A stretch of 64,000 nt of DNA from an uncultured Lachnospiraceae bacterium (GCA_905201915.1 CAJKQE010000005.1:11088-75087); one strand, 5' to 3'; positions 50,385 through 58,681 are shown, numbered from the stretch's first letter. Notes: a model not told the origin generated them from the sequence alone. Program-made: numbers and translations.

Positions 50385-51890
50385 ATGAATTGTGTTGTAT
50401 GTCAAACAGTACTGACAGCTTCTGACTATTGTCCTAAGTGCGGATGTAATGTAAGGGCACTGAAGAAGATAGGTGCTTTATCCAATTTTTACTATAATCA
50501 GGGGCTTGAAAAGGCTCAAATTCGAGATTTGTCAGGAGCAATTACCTGTCTGAAACGAAGTCTGAAAATGAATAAAATGAATATACAGGCGAGAAATCTT
50601 CTTGGGCTGGTATATTTTGAAACAGGAGAAGTGGTTGCTGCTTTAAGCGAATGGGTAATCAGCAAGAATATGATGCCGGAGGGTAATCTGGCAAGCGTAT
50701 ATATTGATAAATTACAAAAAAATACCAATCGCCTTGACATGATTAATACAAGCATTAAAAAATATAACCAATGTCTGGAATATTGTAGAAACGGTAATCC
50801 GGACATGGCAAAAATGCAGCTAAAGAAAGTGCTTACGAATAATCCGAAGTTGATTAAAGGGTATCATTTGTTGGCGCTTTTGTATATGCATGAAGGTGAG
50901 TATGAAAAAGCCAGAAAACAATTAAAAGCAGCAGTAAAAATTGATAAGACGAATACTACTACTTTGAGATTTTTAAGAGAAATCGAGGAGCAGACAGGAA
51001 GAGCTACGAATTTGGACTCTCGTTTTAAAATGAGAGAAAAAGAGGAAGATAAAGAAAACGGAAGCCTTGTATATAAATCTGGTAATGATACGATTATTCA
51101 GCCGCCGGAGTATAAGGAAAAGAGTATTACGAATACTTTGGTAAATCTGCTTTTAGGACTTTTAGTAGGTGCAGCGGCTCTCTGGTTTTTGATTGTGCCT
51201 GCGAAAACGCAGAAAATCAATCAAGAGGCGAATAAAAAAGTTGTGGAATATAGTGGGAAAATGGCAACATTGTCTGCAGAGCTTGCTCGTATGCAAGAAG
51301 AAATGGACGCCTCTACAGAGTCTGTGAATACAGCTCAGACTCAAATCCAAGAGGCCGGAGAAAAGGCAGGGGCTTATGAAAATCTTATAAAAGCATGGCA
51401 GGCTCATCAGGAAGGGAATTCTGATACAGCAGCAAATGCCATAGAAGGAGTGAATGCAGAGCTTCTGTCCGTAGAGGCAAAAAGCATGTATGACAGTATT
51501 ATGAAATCTGTAGGTTCTACAGTACGCAAAAAGTATGTAAATGAAGCTTCTGCTGCTATGGAAAGTGGAGATTATGATACTGCTATTGTCAGCTTGGAAA
51601 AAGCTTTAAATATTGGAAAACAAGATAGAAATATCATGTTCCAGTTAGCGCAGGCTTATGACAAAAAAGGCGATAAAGAAAATGCAAATCAGTGGTATCA
51701 AAAAATAATTGATGAATTCCCTGGAACCAAAGTTGCTTCTGATGCAAAAGATTATTTGGAAGCAAATGGCGGCTTAACACAAGCTCCGTCTGAGGGAGAT
51801 GCAGAAACACCATCAGACGATGAAGGGCAGTCAGATGGAGGAGAAACTTCCGAAGGCGGAATACAGACAGGGGAAACGATAGAAGAATAA
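50385..51890 (+). CDS. Zinc-ribbon/TPR membrane protein
   Basis: A 501-residue protein. The N-terminus has a zinc ribbon (C3, C6, C16, C19; CVVCQTVL and YCPKCGC). TPR repeats follow (~35-205; ARNLLGLVYFETGEVVAALSEW, GYHLLALLYMHEGEYEKARKQL), then one transmembrane helix (~250-270), a coiled coil (~278-330), a second TPR group (~365-465; YDTAIVSLEKALNIG) and an acidic Ser/Gly/Glu tail. This is an assembly scaffold crossing the membrane; its function is unknown. It lies between folC and the spoIIA operon. ATG 50385 follows AGGAGAAG. Confidence 0.78.
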   Translation: MNCVVCQTVLTASDYCPKCGCNVRALKKIGALSNFYYNQGLEKAQIRDLSGAITCLKRSLKMNKMNIQARNLLGLVYFETGEVVAALSEWVISKNMMPEGNLASVYIDKLQKNTNRLDMINTSIKKYNQCLEYCRNGNPDMAKMQLKKVLTNNPKLIKGYHLLALLYMHEGEYEKARKQLKAAVKIDKTNTTTLRFLREIEEQTGRATNLDSRFKMREKEEDKENGSLVYKSGNDTIIQPPEYKEKSITNTLVNLLLGLLVGAAALWFLIVPAKTQKINQEANKKVVEYSGKMATLSAELARMQEEMDASTESVNTAQTQIQEAGEKAGAYENLIKAWQAHQEGNSDTAANAIEGVNAELLSVEAKSMYDSIMKSVGSTVRKKYVNEASAAMESGDYDTAIVSLEKALNIGKQDRNIMFQLAQAYDKKGDKENANQWYQKIIDEFPGTKVASDAKDYLEANGGLTQAPSEGDAETPSDDEGQSDGGETSEGGIQTGETIEE

Positions 51891-51914
51891 ATACGAAAGA
51901 AAAACCTTGAAGAA

Positions 51915-51944
51915 AAGGCGTGTACGAGAAGTATGCGTCTTTTT
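51915..51944 (+). terminator. Intrinsic terminator after the zinc-ribbon/TPR gene
   Basis: AAGGCGTGTAC (51915-51925) pairs with GTATGCGTCTT (51931-51941, with G-U pairs) around GAGAA, then T to 51944. Confidence 0.72.
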
Positions 51945-51956
51945 GCTGTTTTGTCC

Positions 51957-52076
51957 GCCAAACTCGTGCTGACGCACTCAGACACGGCTCCCAAAACATC
52001 ACTATACTCGAAAAACTGCGAAAATATTCTGCATTGTTTGCCCGTGGAATACTGAGCCTGCATCTCAAAGGTATAT
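51957..52076 (+). repeat. Dispersed hairpin repeat, copy B (core 51957-52041)
   Basis: The core begins GCCAAACTCGTGCTGACGCA and holds CTCGAAAAACTGCGAAAATA. After it, GTGGAATACTGAGCCTGCAT is alignable with the right arm of copy C (54959 onward), with many transitions, but the left arm is missing. The rest of 52077-52225 is AT-rich leader before spoIIAA with no gene seen. Confidence 0.78.
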
Positions 52077-52225
52077 AAGTTGTTTATGTAAAACAGAAAA
52101 TAGGATTTATATTATAGGTTTTGAAGATATGAATTTAGATAATAAAAATGTGGGATATAAATGGAAAAGTAGGCAAATAAGGTGAATTTGCATCTAGGAA
52201 TAGTGTTTAGAAAGGAAAGGAAAAG

Positions 52226-52561
52226 ATGGAGGATAGAATTAAGAAGCGCGGAAATCAGTTGATTGTGTATGTTCCAAAGGAATTGGATCATCATTTTGCA
52301 GAGCAGATTACTCCGCAGGTGGATAAGGAATTGGAAAAGGGAATGATAAAACAACTGGTTTTTGATTTTTCGGAAACCGGTTTTATGGATAGTTCAGGGA
52401 TTGGAATGATAATGGGAAGAAAGCGCATTTTAAGTTACAGTAAAGGCACAGTAGCGGCAATCCATGTAAGTGACAGAGTTTTGAAGATTATGCAGCTTTC
52501 GGGTATTTATAAACATATTGAAATCAGTCAGGAACCGGTATGGAATTATAGAGTGAGATAG
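52226..52561 (+). CDS. spoIIAA: Anti-sigma-F factor antagonist SpoIIAA
   Basis: A 111-residue STAS-domain protein. The phosphorylation site is in FMDSSGIGMIMGR, S57 being the equivalent of the SpoIIAB-phosphorylated serine. When dephosphorylated by SpoIIE in the forespore it binds SpoIIAB and frees sigma-F. It is first of the canonical spoIIAA-spoIIAB-sigF operon. AAAGGAAAGG precedes ATG 52226. Confidence 0.93.
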   Translation: MEDRIKKRGNQLIVYVPKELDHHFAEQITPQVDKELEKGMIKQLVFDFSETGFMDSSGIGMIMGRKRILSYSKGTVAAIHVSDRVLKIMQLSGIYKHIEISQEPVWNYRVR

Positions 52562-52571
52562 GGGGGAGAGT

Positions 52572-53015
52572 ATGAGCCGGGATAATAAAATGGTTCTGAA
52601 AGTAGAAAGCCGTTCTTGCAATGAAGGACTGGCGAGAATTGCAGTAGCAGCATTTAGCACACAGCTAAATCCTACCTTAGAGGAGGTAGCAGATATTAAA
52701 ACTGCAGTATCAGAAGCGATTACAAACTGTATCGTTCATGCATATCAAAGAGAAACAGATATGATTACCATAGAATGCAGCAGTTGTCAAAGAGAGCTGA
52801 CGGTAATTGTAAAGGACAAAGGAAAGGGGATTGAAGATGTAGAGAAGGCAATGGAGCCGCTTTTTACTACAAAACCTGAGCAGGACAGGTCAGGAATGGG
52901 ATTTGCTTTTATGGAGGCTTTTATGGATGAGGTTTTTGTGGAGTCAAGGCTTGGAGAAGGGACAACGGTAACTATGAAAAAAACAATAGGAAGACAGAAT
53001 GATGTCTTTAAGTAG
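52572..53015 (+). CDS. spoIIAB: Anti-sigma-F factor SpoIIAB
   Basis: A 147-residue GHKL-fold serine kinase. The N-box is AVSEAITNCIVHAYQRE, and KDKGKGIEDVEKAMEPLFTTKPEQDRSGMGFAFME contains the G1 and G2 ATP-lid motifs. It holds sigma-F inactive and phosphorylates SpoIIAA. It is translated 10 bp after spoIIAA with a GGGGGGAG site and lies 9 bp before sigF. Confidence 0.95.
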   Translation: MSRDNKMVLKVESRSCNEGLARIAVAAFSTQLNPTLEEVADIKTAVSEAITNCIVHAYQRETDMITIECSSCQRELTVIVKDKGKGIEDVEKAMEPLFTTKPEQDRSGMGFAFMEAFMDEVFVESRLGEGTTVTMKKTIGRQNDVFK

Positions 53016-53024
53016 GAGGGCTGT

Positions 53025-53738
53025 ATGGATGATATCCTTGCCCTTATCGGGCGTGCACACCAGGGAGATAAGAGCGCAAGAGATATACTTACAGAAAAAA
53101 ATATGGGGCTGGTACATAGTATTGCCAGAAGATTTCAAAACAGAGGGGCTGAGCTGGAGGATTTGATACAGATAGGCTGTATTGGACTTTTAAAAGCTAT
53201 AGACAAGTTTGATTTAAGCTATGAAGTGAGATTTTCTACCTATGCAGTACCCATGATAACAGGAGAAATCAAGCGTTTTTTAAGGGATGACGGCATGGTA
53301 AAAGTAAGTCGTTCTTTAAAAGAAGCTGCAGGGAAAGCTTATGCAATAAGAGAAGAACTGTTGATGAAAACAGGGCAGGAGCCATCTATGGAGGAAATTG
53401 CAAAGGAATTGTCTGTGTCAAAAGAAGAAATGATTATGGCAATGGAGTCCTCTGTTCAGGTAGAGTCTTTACAAAAAACCATTTATCAAAGTGACGGCAG
53501 CGATATTGCTTTGGAGGATAAACTGCCTTATGAAAAGGATGAACAGGAAGAGGTTTTAGATAAGCTTCTTTTGGAAGATATTCTGGGAAGTCTGAATGCC
53601 AGAGAAAGGGAATTGATTTATTTGCGCTTTTTTAAAGAGAAAACCCAAACCAGCATAGCAAAAAGAATGGGAATGTCTCAGGTACAGGTTTCCAGATTGG
53701 AAAAGAAAATTTTAAAGGCGCTCAGAGAACGGATATAA
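53025..53738 (+). CDS. sigF: RNA polymerase sigma-F factor (SpoIIAC)
   Basis: A 237-residue sigma-70 family factor. Region 2 reads LEDLIQIGCIGLLKAIDKFDLSYEVRFSTYA, region 3 follows EEIAKELSVSKEEM, and region 4 reads TQTSIAKRMGMSQVQVSRLEKKIL. It directs the first forespore-specific genes in sporulation. Position behind spoIIAB separates it from sigma-G or sigma-B homologues. The -35 of the spoVA promoter overlaps its stop codon. Confidence 0.95.
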   Translation: MDDILALIGRAHQGDKSARDILTEKNMGLVHSIARRFQNRGAELEDLIQIGCIGLLKAIDKFDLSYEVRFSTYAVPMITGEIKRFLRDDGMVKVSRSLKEAAGKAYAIREELLMKTGQEPSMEEIAKELSVSKEEMIMAMESSVQVESLQKTIYQSDGSDIALEDKLPYEKDEQEEVLDKLLLEDILGSLNARERELIYLRFFKEKTQTSIAKRMGMSQVQVSRLEKKILKALRERI

Positions 53739-53780
53739 GTAGAAAGTTTGGACATAATACTCCTTAATAATGTAAGGAGG
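53731..53780 (+). promoter_or_regulatory. Forespore (sigma-F/G) promoter of spoVAA and RBS-sequestering hairpin
   Basis: GGATA (53731-53735), 17 bp, CATAATA (53753-53759) fits sigma-G/F consensus. Directly after it, CTCCTTA (53760-53766) pairs with TAAGGAG (53773-53779), the spoVAA ribosome site (AAGGAGG). A forespore transcript would start near 53766 and lack the left arm. Confidence 0.65.
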
Positions 53781-53787
53781 TTGTCAG

Positions 53788-54420
53788 ATGAGTGAAATTT
53801 TGTATATACAGACGGAGAAAAATGTAGAAGTACAAAGTCCTGAAATATATTTACAGGATGTGGCAAAGCTTACATGCAATGACAATAAAGTGTTAAACAG
53901 AAATAAAGTAAGAAAGGTTTTTTCTATTCCCAATGGGGCACCGGGAAGGTATGTGATTTCTGCGGTGGATTTAGTTCATGCAGTGGCAAAAGAAGAACCT
54001 AATGTGGACATTACCCATATCGGGGAGGCAAATCTTGTTGTTACTTACGAGAAAGCAAAGCATCAACAAAAATGGTATAGCTGGTTAAAGACCTTATTGG
54101 TCTGTGTGCTGACTTTTTTTGGAGGTGCTTTTTCTATTATGACTTTTAACACGGATGTGGATACTGCTAATTTATTTTCTAAGATTTATACACAGTTTAC
54201 CGGTGAAATAGCGTCAGGCCCTACAATTCTAGAATTTACTTATTCTGTTGGGATTGGAATTGGAGTTATTTTTTTCTTTAACCATTTTGGAAAAGGAAAG
54301 CTTACGCAAGATCCAACGCCGGTGGAAGTGCAGATGCGGTTGTATGAGGATGATGTAAACAAAACCTTGATTGCAGACAAAAATCGTAGCAAAAAAATAC
54401 AGAAAGGGGAAAAATTTTAA
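53788..54420 (+). CDS. spoVAA: Stage V sporulation protein AA
   Basis: A 210-residue protein. The N-terminal soluble domain (~1-95; VEVQSPEIYLQDVAKL) matches SpoVAA, and two transmembrane segments follow (~105-125, ~150-172). SpoVA proteins form the channel that loads dipicolinic acid into the forespore and releases it in germination. It shares one base with spoVAB. AAGGAGG precedes the ATG, and a forespore promoter overlaps the end of sigF. Confidence 0.9.
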   Translation: MSEILYIQTEKNVEVQSPEIYLQDVAKLTCNDNKVLNRNKVRKVFSIPNGAPGRYVISAVDLVHAVAKEEPNVDITHIGEANLVVTYEKAKHQQKWYSWLKTLLVCVLTFFGGAFSIMTFNTDVDTANLFSKIYTQFTGEIASGPTILEFTYSVGIGIGVIFFFNHFGKGKLTQDPTPVEVQMRLYEDDVNKTLIADKNRSKKIQKGEKF

Positions 54421-54833
54421 TGTGGCAGGGAGAAATTCTGGCAGGGATTGCAGGTATCTGCGGCGGAGCAGTGGTTGCAGTGGCGCTGGCAGCATTTATT
54501 ATAGAGCTGGGAATTATTCCTCGTTTTGCAGGGATTACTCATACAGCAGACCATATTTTTTTATACGAAAATTGTCTGATGTTGGGAAGCTTTCTGGGAA
54601 ATCTGGTTTATATTTATCATTTGTTTGCTCCTTTGGGAAAAATTTTTGCAGGTGTTACAGGACTTTTCTTTGGAATTTTTTTAGGGTGCTGGATTATTGC
54701 TCTTGTAGAAGTTATAAATGTATTTGCTGTTATGGCGAGACGATTGGGACTAAAGAAAGGGATTGGATGGATTGTAATCTGTATTGCAATGGGGAAAATG
54801 CTGGGGAGTCTTTTTCAATTTTTTGTTGCATAA
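54420..54833 (+). CDS. spoVAB: Stage V sporulation protein AB
   Basis: A 137-residue integral membrane protein with four hydrophobic segments. GICGGAVVAVALAAFIIELG and ITHTADHIFLYENCLMLGS match SpoVAB, an accessory part of the SpoVA channel. Its start overlaps the spoVAA stop (TAATG). Downstream the usual tight spoVAB-spoVAC junction is broken by a 150-bp hairpin repeat and a separate promoter. Confidence 0.9.
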   Translation: MWQGEILAGIAGICGGAVVAVALAAFIIELGIIPRFAGITHTADHIFLYENCLMLGSFLGNLVYIYHLFAPLGKIFAGVTGLFFGIFLGCWIIALVEVINVFAVMARRLGLKKGIGWIVICIAMGKMLGSLFQFFVA

Positions 54834-54841
54834 GATTAAGG

Positions 54842-54992
54842 ACTTTTCCCCAATATAGGCTCATACATCCTATTGCCAAACTCGTACTGACGCACTCAAA
54901 CACGGCTTCCAAAACATCGTTATGCTCGAAAAACTGCGAAAATGTTCCGATTGTTTGGCAATGGGATATTGAGTCTATATTTGAGGAAAAGT
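54842..54992 (+). repeat. Dispersed hairpin repeat, copy C (core 54875-54958)
   Basis: The most complete copy: 40-nt arms at 54842-54881 and 54953-54992 are complementary over about 34 positions, enclosing the core GCCAAACTCGTACTGACGCA ... GCTCGAAAAACTGCGAAAAT ... GTTTGGC. It lies inside the spoVA cluster between spoVAB and spoVAC. Confidence 0.82.
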
Positions 54993-55003
54993 TTCATCTA
55001 TTT

Positions 55004-55033
55004 GCATAAGATTGGAATATACTCCGCATAATA
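55004..55033 (+). promoter_or_regulatory. Forespore (sigma-F/G) promoter of spoVAC-spoVAD-spoVAE
   Basis: GCATA (55004-55008), 18 bp, CATAATA (55027-55033) is a near-perfect sigma-G-type promoter. It begins 12 bp after repeat copy C and gives a leader of about 17 nt before ATG 55057. Confidence 0.68.
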
Positions 55034-55056
55034 GGCTTAAAGGTGGTGAATGGGAA

Positions 55057-55503
55057 ATGGATGCAAAGCAATATGAAAAATATGTAGAGGAAAAGACACC
55101 AACACATAATTTATTTTTGAATATGTTGGGAGCTTTTATAAGTGGAGGCATTATTTGTACTATTGGACAAGTGATTTTAAATATCTGTGAGAATATGGGG
55201 CTGGATAAAGAAATCAGCGGCAGTTGGACTTCCTTGCTTTTAATTTTGTTCAGTGTAGTTCTTACAGGATTTAATATTTATCCGAAACTGGCGAAATGGG
55301 GTGGTGCAGGGACTTTAGTTCCGATTACGGGTTTTGCCAATTCTGTGGCGGCGCCTGCTATTGAATATCAGAAGGAAGGACAGGTTTTTGGAATTGGATG
55401 TAAAATCTTTATTATAGCCGGACCTGTTATTTTATACGGAGTTTTAACATCTTCCCTGTTAGGATTGATTTATTACTTTTTGCATATATGGGGGATTGTG
55501 TAA
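55057..55503 (+). CDS. spoVAC: Stage V sporulation protein AC
   Basis: A 148-residue membrane protein with four to five hydrophobic segments. PTHNLFLNMLGAFISGG, GAGTLVPITGFANSVAAPAI and EGQVFGIGCKIFIIAGPVILYG are conserved SpoVAC motifs; this subunit is the mechanosensitive dipicolinate channel core. I chose ATG 55057 after AAAGGTGG (55039-55046); the ATG at 55012 lies in the promoter. Its stop overlaps the spoVAD start. Confidence 0.93.
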   Translation: MDAKQYEKYVEEKTPTHNLFLNMLGAFISGGIICTIGQVILNICENMGLDKEISGSWTSLLLILFSVVLTGFNIYPKLAKWGGAGTLVPITGFANSVAAPAIEYQKEGQVFGIGCKIFIIAGPVILYGVLTSSLLGLIYYFLHIWGIV

Positions 55504-56516
55504 TGGAGCAGATGATAGGAAAACAGAGTATACAATTTCAGCAGGCTGCCCATATATTAAGTGCAGCATCTATTGTAGGAAAAAAAGAGGGAGACGGGCC
55601 TCTTGGCAAATATTTTGATAAGGTAGGAGAGGAAGATGGTCTCTTTGGATGTACTTCATGGGAAGAGGCGGAAAGTAATCTGCAAAAAGAAGCGGTCTCT
55701 ATGGCGATTGAAAAAGCAGGTATTGAAAAATGGCAGCTTCGTATGATTTATGCAGGAGATTTGCTGGCGCAGACCATAGCTTCTTCTTTTGGAATTATGG
55801 GTTTTGATACACCCATATATGGACTTTATGGAGCTTGTTCTACTATGGGCGAGGCACTTTCTCTTTCCGCAATGGCAGTTTCAGGAGGATATGCGCCTTA
55901 TGTGGCAGCAGTTACGTCCAGTCATTTTGGAAGCGCAGAAAAAGAGTTCCGATTTCCTTTAGGATATGGAAATCAGAGACCATTATCAGCTACATGGACG
56001 GTAACGGGAAGTGGCGCCTGTATTTTAGGTACCAAGGGCGGGAAAGCCAGAATTGCCGGAATTACAACAGGAAAAATTGTAGATTATGGATTTAAAGACT
56101 CTTTGAACATGGGAGCCTGTATGGCGCCGGCTGCCTGCGATACGATTTATCAAAATCTTATGGATTTTAATCGTTTGCCTGAGGATTATGACAGAATTAT
56201 TACCGGTGACTTAGGAGAGGTAGGACAAAGAATTCTTTTTGATTTAATGAAAGAAAAGGGATTTAACATTGAAAAACAACATTTGGATTGCGGTATAGAA
56301 ATTTTTGATTCAAATACGCAGGACACGCATGCTGGAGGAAGCGGTTGCGGTTGTGCAGCAGTTACCTTTGCTTCTTATATTCTTCCGAAAATAGAAAAAG
56401 GAGAGTGGAAGCGAATTTTATTTGTGCCTACGGGAGCGTTGCTTTCCAAAGTTAGTTACAATGAAGGAAAAAGTGTGCCGGGCATTGCTCAGGCAGTGAT
56501 TATTGAACATTGTTAG
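55503..56516 (+). CDS. spoVAD: Stage V sporulation protein AD
   Basis: A 337-residue soluble protein of thiolase fold. It contains LYGACSTMGEALSLSAMAV with the Cys pocket, VTSSHFGSAEKEFRFPLGYGNQRPLSATWTVTG and a CGC-containing C-terminus, all conserved in SpoVAD, which binds dipicolinic acid on the channel. Start at ATG 55503, which overlaps the spoVAC stop and follows GGGGGA. Confidence 0.94.
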   Translation: MEQMIGKQSIQFQQAAHILSAASIVGKKEGDGPLGKYFDKVGEEDGLFGCTSWEEAESNLQKEAVSMAIEKAGIEKWQLRMIYAGDLLAQTIASSFGIMGFDTPIYGLYGACSTMGEALSLSAMAVSGGYAPYVAAVTSSHFGSAEKEFRFPLGYGNQRPLSATWTVTGSGACILGTKGGKARIAGITTGKIVDYGFKDSLNMGACMAPAACDTIYQNLMDFNRLPEDYDRIITGDLGEVGQRILFDLMKEKGFNIEKQHLDCGIEIFDSNTQDTHAGGSGCGCAAVTFASYILPKIEKGEWKRILFVPTGALLSKVSYNEGKSVPGIAQAVIIEHC

Positions 56517-56527
56517 GAGAAAGAACC

Positions 56528-56884
56528 ATGGAATATATCAATGCATTTTGGGTAGGAGGATTGATTTGTGCGCTGGTACAGATATTATTGGAAAAGACAA
56601 AGCTTTTGCCTGGAAGGGTAATGGTTTTGCTGGTGTGCACAGGAGCTGTATTGGGAAGCTTTGGTATTTATGATCAATTAATTGATTTTGCCGGAGCAGG
56701 AGCGAGTGTCCCTTTATTGGGATTTGGGAATACATTGTTTAAGGGTGTGAAAAAGGCAATTCTGGAGCATGGATTTTTGGGCATTTTTATGGGTGGATTT
56801 ACTGCAAGCGCAGTGGGAATTGCTGCAGCACTGATTTTTTCCTATCTGGCCAGTTTGATTTTTAAGCCAAAGATGAAAAACTAA
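56528..56884 (+). CDS. spoVAE: Stage V sporulation protein AE
   Basis: A 118-residue membrane protein (three to four helices) with FWVGGLICALVQILLEKTKLLPGRVMV and GAGASVPLLGFGNTLFKGV, the SpoVAE signature related to SpoVAC. AGGAGAAAG precedes ATG 56528. The cluster ends here: no spoVAF or gerA-type gene follows, as in many Clostridia. Confidence 0.92.
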   Translation: MEYINAFWVGGLICALVQILLEKTKLLPGRVMVLLVCTGAVLGSFGIYDQLIDFAGAGASVPLLGFGNTLFKGVKKAILEHGFLGIFMGGFTASAVGIAAALIFSYLASLIFKPKMKN

Positions 56885-56930
56885 GCTATACTTTTTCATT
56901 AATCAATAGTATAATGTTAGTGCTTATATG

Positions 56931-56954
56931 GGATACGGATGAATATCTGTATCC
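56931..56954 (+). terminator. Hairpin after spoVAE
   Basis: GGATACGGAT (56931-56940) pairs with ATCTGTATCC (56945-56954), GAAT loop, one mismatch or G-U. The T-run after it is poor, so termination strength is uncertain. Confidence 0.5.
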
Positions 56955-57012
56955 TTAGGCAGCACTTTAGAAAGTGACTCATAAAAAATGTAGTAACAGG
57001 AGGAAACGGAAA

Positions 57013-57747
57013 ATGCTGCATGCATTCTCACGTTCAGAAGAACTATTAGGAAAAGAAGGACTTCAGATACTTGCAAATTCCAAAGTTGCAGTTTTTGGAA
57101 TTGGAGGGGTAGGCTCTTATGTGGTAGAAGCATTGGCAAGGGCAGGGGTAGGCAACCTGACTTTGGTAGACCATGATGAAGTGAGCCTGACAAATCTTAA
57201 CAGACAGCTGGTGGCTTTGCGCTCTACTATGGGCAAAAAAAAGGTATCCGTAGCAAAAGAGAGGATTATGGATATTAATCAGGATGCGATAGTACATACC
57301 TACGATACCTTTTTTTATGCAGATACAGCACAGTTGTTTGATTTTTCAGGATATGATTATATTGTAGATGCTGTTGATACAGTTTCTGCAAAGTTGCTTT
57401 TGATCGAGATGGCAAAGGAAGCAAATGTGCCGGTAATTTCCTGTATGGGTACCGGTAATAAATTAAATCCGTCCTGTTTTCAAATTGCAGATATATCAAA
57501 GACCAGTGTGTGTCCTCTTGCAAAGGTGATGCGCACAGAATTAAAAAAGAGAAAGATTAAAAAAGTTAAGGTTTTATTTTCTACAGAAACGGTGCGTAAA
57601 GAGAAAAAAAGTGAATCGGTGGAAGTCAGAAGCGCAAGCAAAAGACCGGTTCCGGCAAGCGTTTCTTTTGTGCCGGGAGTGGCAGGGCTTATGATAGCCG
57701 GAGAAGTAATTAAGGACTTGGTTTTTGGAAAGGGTAAAAGAGGATAA
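57013..57747 (+). CDS. tcdA: tRNA threonylcarbamoyladenosine dehydratase (TcdA/CsdL, ThiF family)
   Basis: A 244-residue E1-like enzyme: GIGGVGSYVVEALARAGVG nucleotide-binding loop, DHDEVSLTNLNRQL and YIVDAVDTVSAK adenylation motifs, and NPSCFQIADISKT. It uses ATP to cyclise t6A37 of tRNAs to ct6A. Start ATG 57013 follows ACAGGAGGAAA; the 56974 frame start has no ribosome site. murB follows after 11 bp, so an operon is likely. Confidence 0.87.
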   Translation: MLHAFSRSEELLGKEGLQILANSKVAVFGIGGVGSYVVEALARAGVGNLTLVDHDEVSLTNLNRQLVALRSTMGKKKVSVAKERIMDINQDAIVHTYDTFFYADTAQLFDFSGYDYIVDAVDTVSAKLLLIEMAKEANVPVISCMGTGNKLNPSCFQIADISKTSVCPLAKVMRTELKKRKIKKVKVLFSTETVRKEKKSESVEVRSASKRPVPASVSFVPGVAGLMIAGEVIKDLVFGKGKRG

Positions 57748-57758
57748 GAGGTATTAGA

Positions 57759-58673
57759 ATGGAAAATAACAGCATTGAGAATATGTTTTGTATGAGTCTG
57801 GGGAGTGACAATGTAAGACTGCATGAACCAATGAAAAAGCATACGACTTTTCGGATTGGAGGACCGGCGGATTATTATCTTTGTCCTCACAGCACAGAGG
57901 AGATGCAGAAAATTCTTCAGATATGCAGAGAGAATAATATAGAGTTTTTTATTTTGGGAAATGGAAGCAACCTTTTGGTAAGTGATAAGGGATATCGAGG
58001 TGCCGTCATTCAGTTATGGAAAAATTTCAGTGATATTACAGTAGAAAATCATACGATTACTGTGAAAGCAGGTGCTCTTCTATCTAAAGTTGCCGCAGAA
58101 GCTTTGGAGGAAGGGCTGACAGGTATGGAATTTGCTTCCGGAATTCCGGGAACTATTGGCGGAGCTGTTGTGATGAACGCAGGGGCTTATGGCGGAGAGA
58201 TGAAGGATATTATTAAAGAAGTTACAGTCCTTACAAAGGAAGGTGAAAGATTGACACTTTCCAAAGAAGAAATGAACTTTGGCTACAGAACCAGTGTGGT
58301 AAAGGAAAAAGGTTATGTGGTAATTTCCGTAGTTTTACAGCTTGAAAAAGGTGACAGAGAAAAAATCCGTGAGGTAATGGAGGATTTAAAAGAAAGACGT
58401 GTGACAAAACAACCTTTGGATATGCCAAGCGCGGGCAGTACATTTAAAAGACCGGAAGGATACTTTGCAGGTAAATTGATTATGGATGCAGGACTTCGAG
58501 GATTTTCGGTAGGCGGTGCGCAGATATCAGAAAAACATTGTGGATTTGTGGTAAATAAAGGTGATGCAACCGCAGCAGATGTTTTCGGACTTATCAGAGA
58601 AGTTCAGAAAAGAGTGCAGGAACAGTTCGGAGTTACTTTAGAGCCAGAAGTGAAATTTTTGGGAGAATTTTAG
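57759..58673 (+). CDS. murB: UDP-N-acetylenolpyruvoylglucosamine reductase
   Basis: A 304-residue type-II MurB (no Tyr loop insert). FRIGGPADYY and GNGSNLLVSDKGYRG bind FAD, ASGIPGTIGGAVVMNAGAYG the substrate, SAGSTFKRPEG holds the proton donor S227, and the C-terminal EPEVKFLG contains the catalytic Glu. It reduces enolpyruvyl-UDP-GlcNAc to UDP-MurNAc with NADPH, the second step of peptidoglycan precursor synthesis. It leads murB-rapZ-whiA-crh. Confidence 0.95.
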   Translation: MENNSIENMFCMSLGSDNVRLHEPMKKHTTFRIGGPADYYLCPHSTEEMQKILQICRENNIEFFILGNGSNLLVSDKGYRGAVIQLWKNFSDITVENHTITVKAGALLSKVAAEALEEGLTGMEFASGIPGTIGGAVVMNAGAYGGEMKDIIKEVTVLTKEGERLTLSKEEMNFGYRTSVVKEKGYVVISVVLQLEKGDREKIREVMEDLKERRVTKQPLDMPSAGSTFKRPEGYFAGKLIMDAGLRGFSVGGAQISEKHCGFVVNKGDATAADVFGLIREVQKRVQEQFGVTLEPEVKFLGEF

Positions 58674-58681
58674 GAGGAAGT

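Noticed and set aside
52160..52210. Possible sigma-H promoter for spoIIAA (AGGCAAAT or AGGTGAATT with GAAT at 52198-52201)
   Set aside because: Neither candidate -35 has the right distance to GAAT, so I do not call it, although sigma-H control of this operon is expected.
54371..55009. 212-codon plus-strand ORF over spoVAB and repeat copy C
   Set aside because: It is a frame-shifted shadow of spoVAB with biased Cys/Tyr/Ser content and runs through the repeat.
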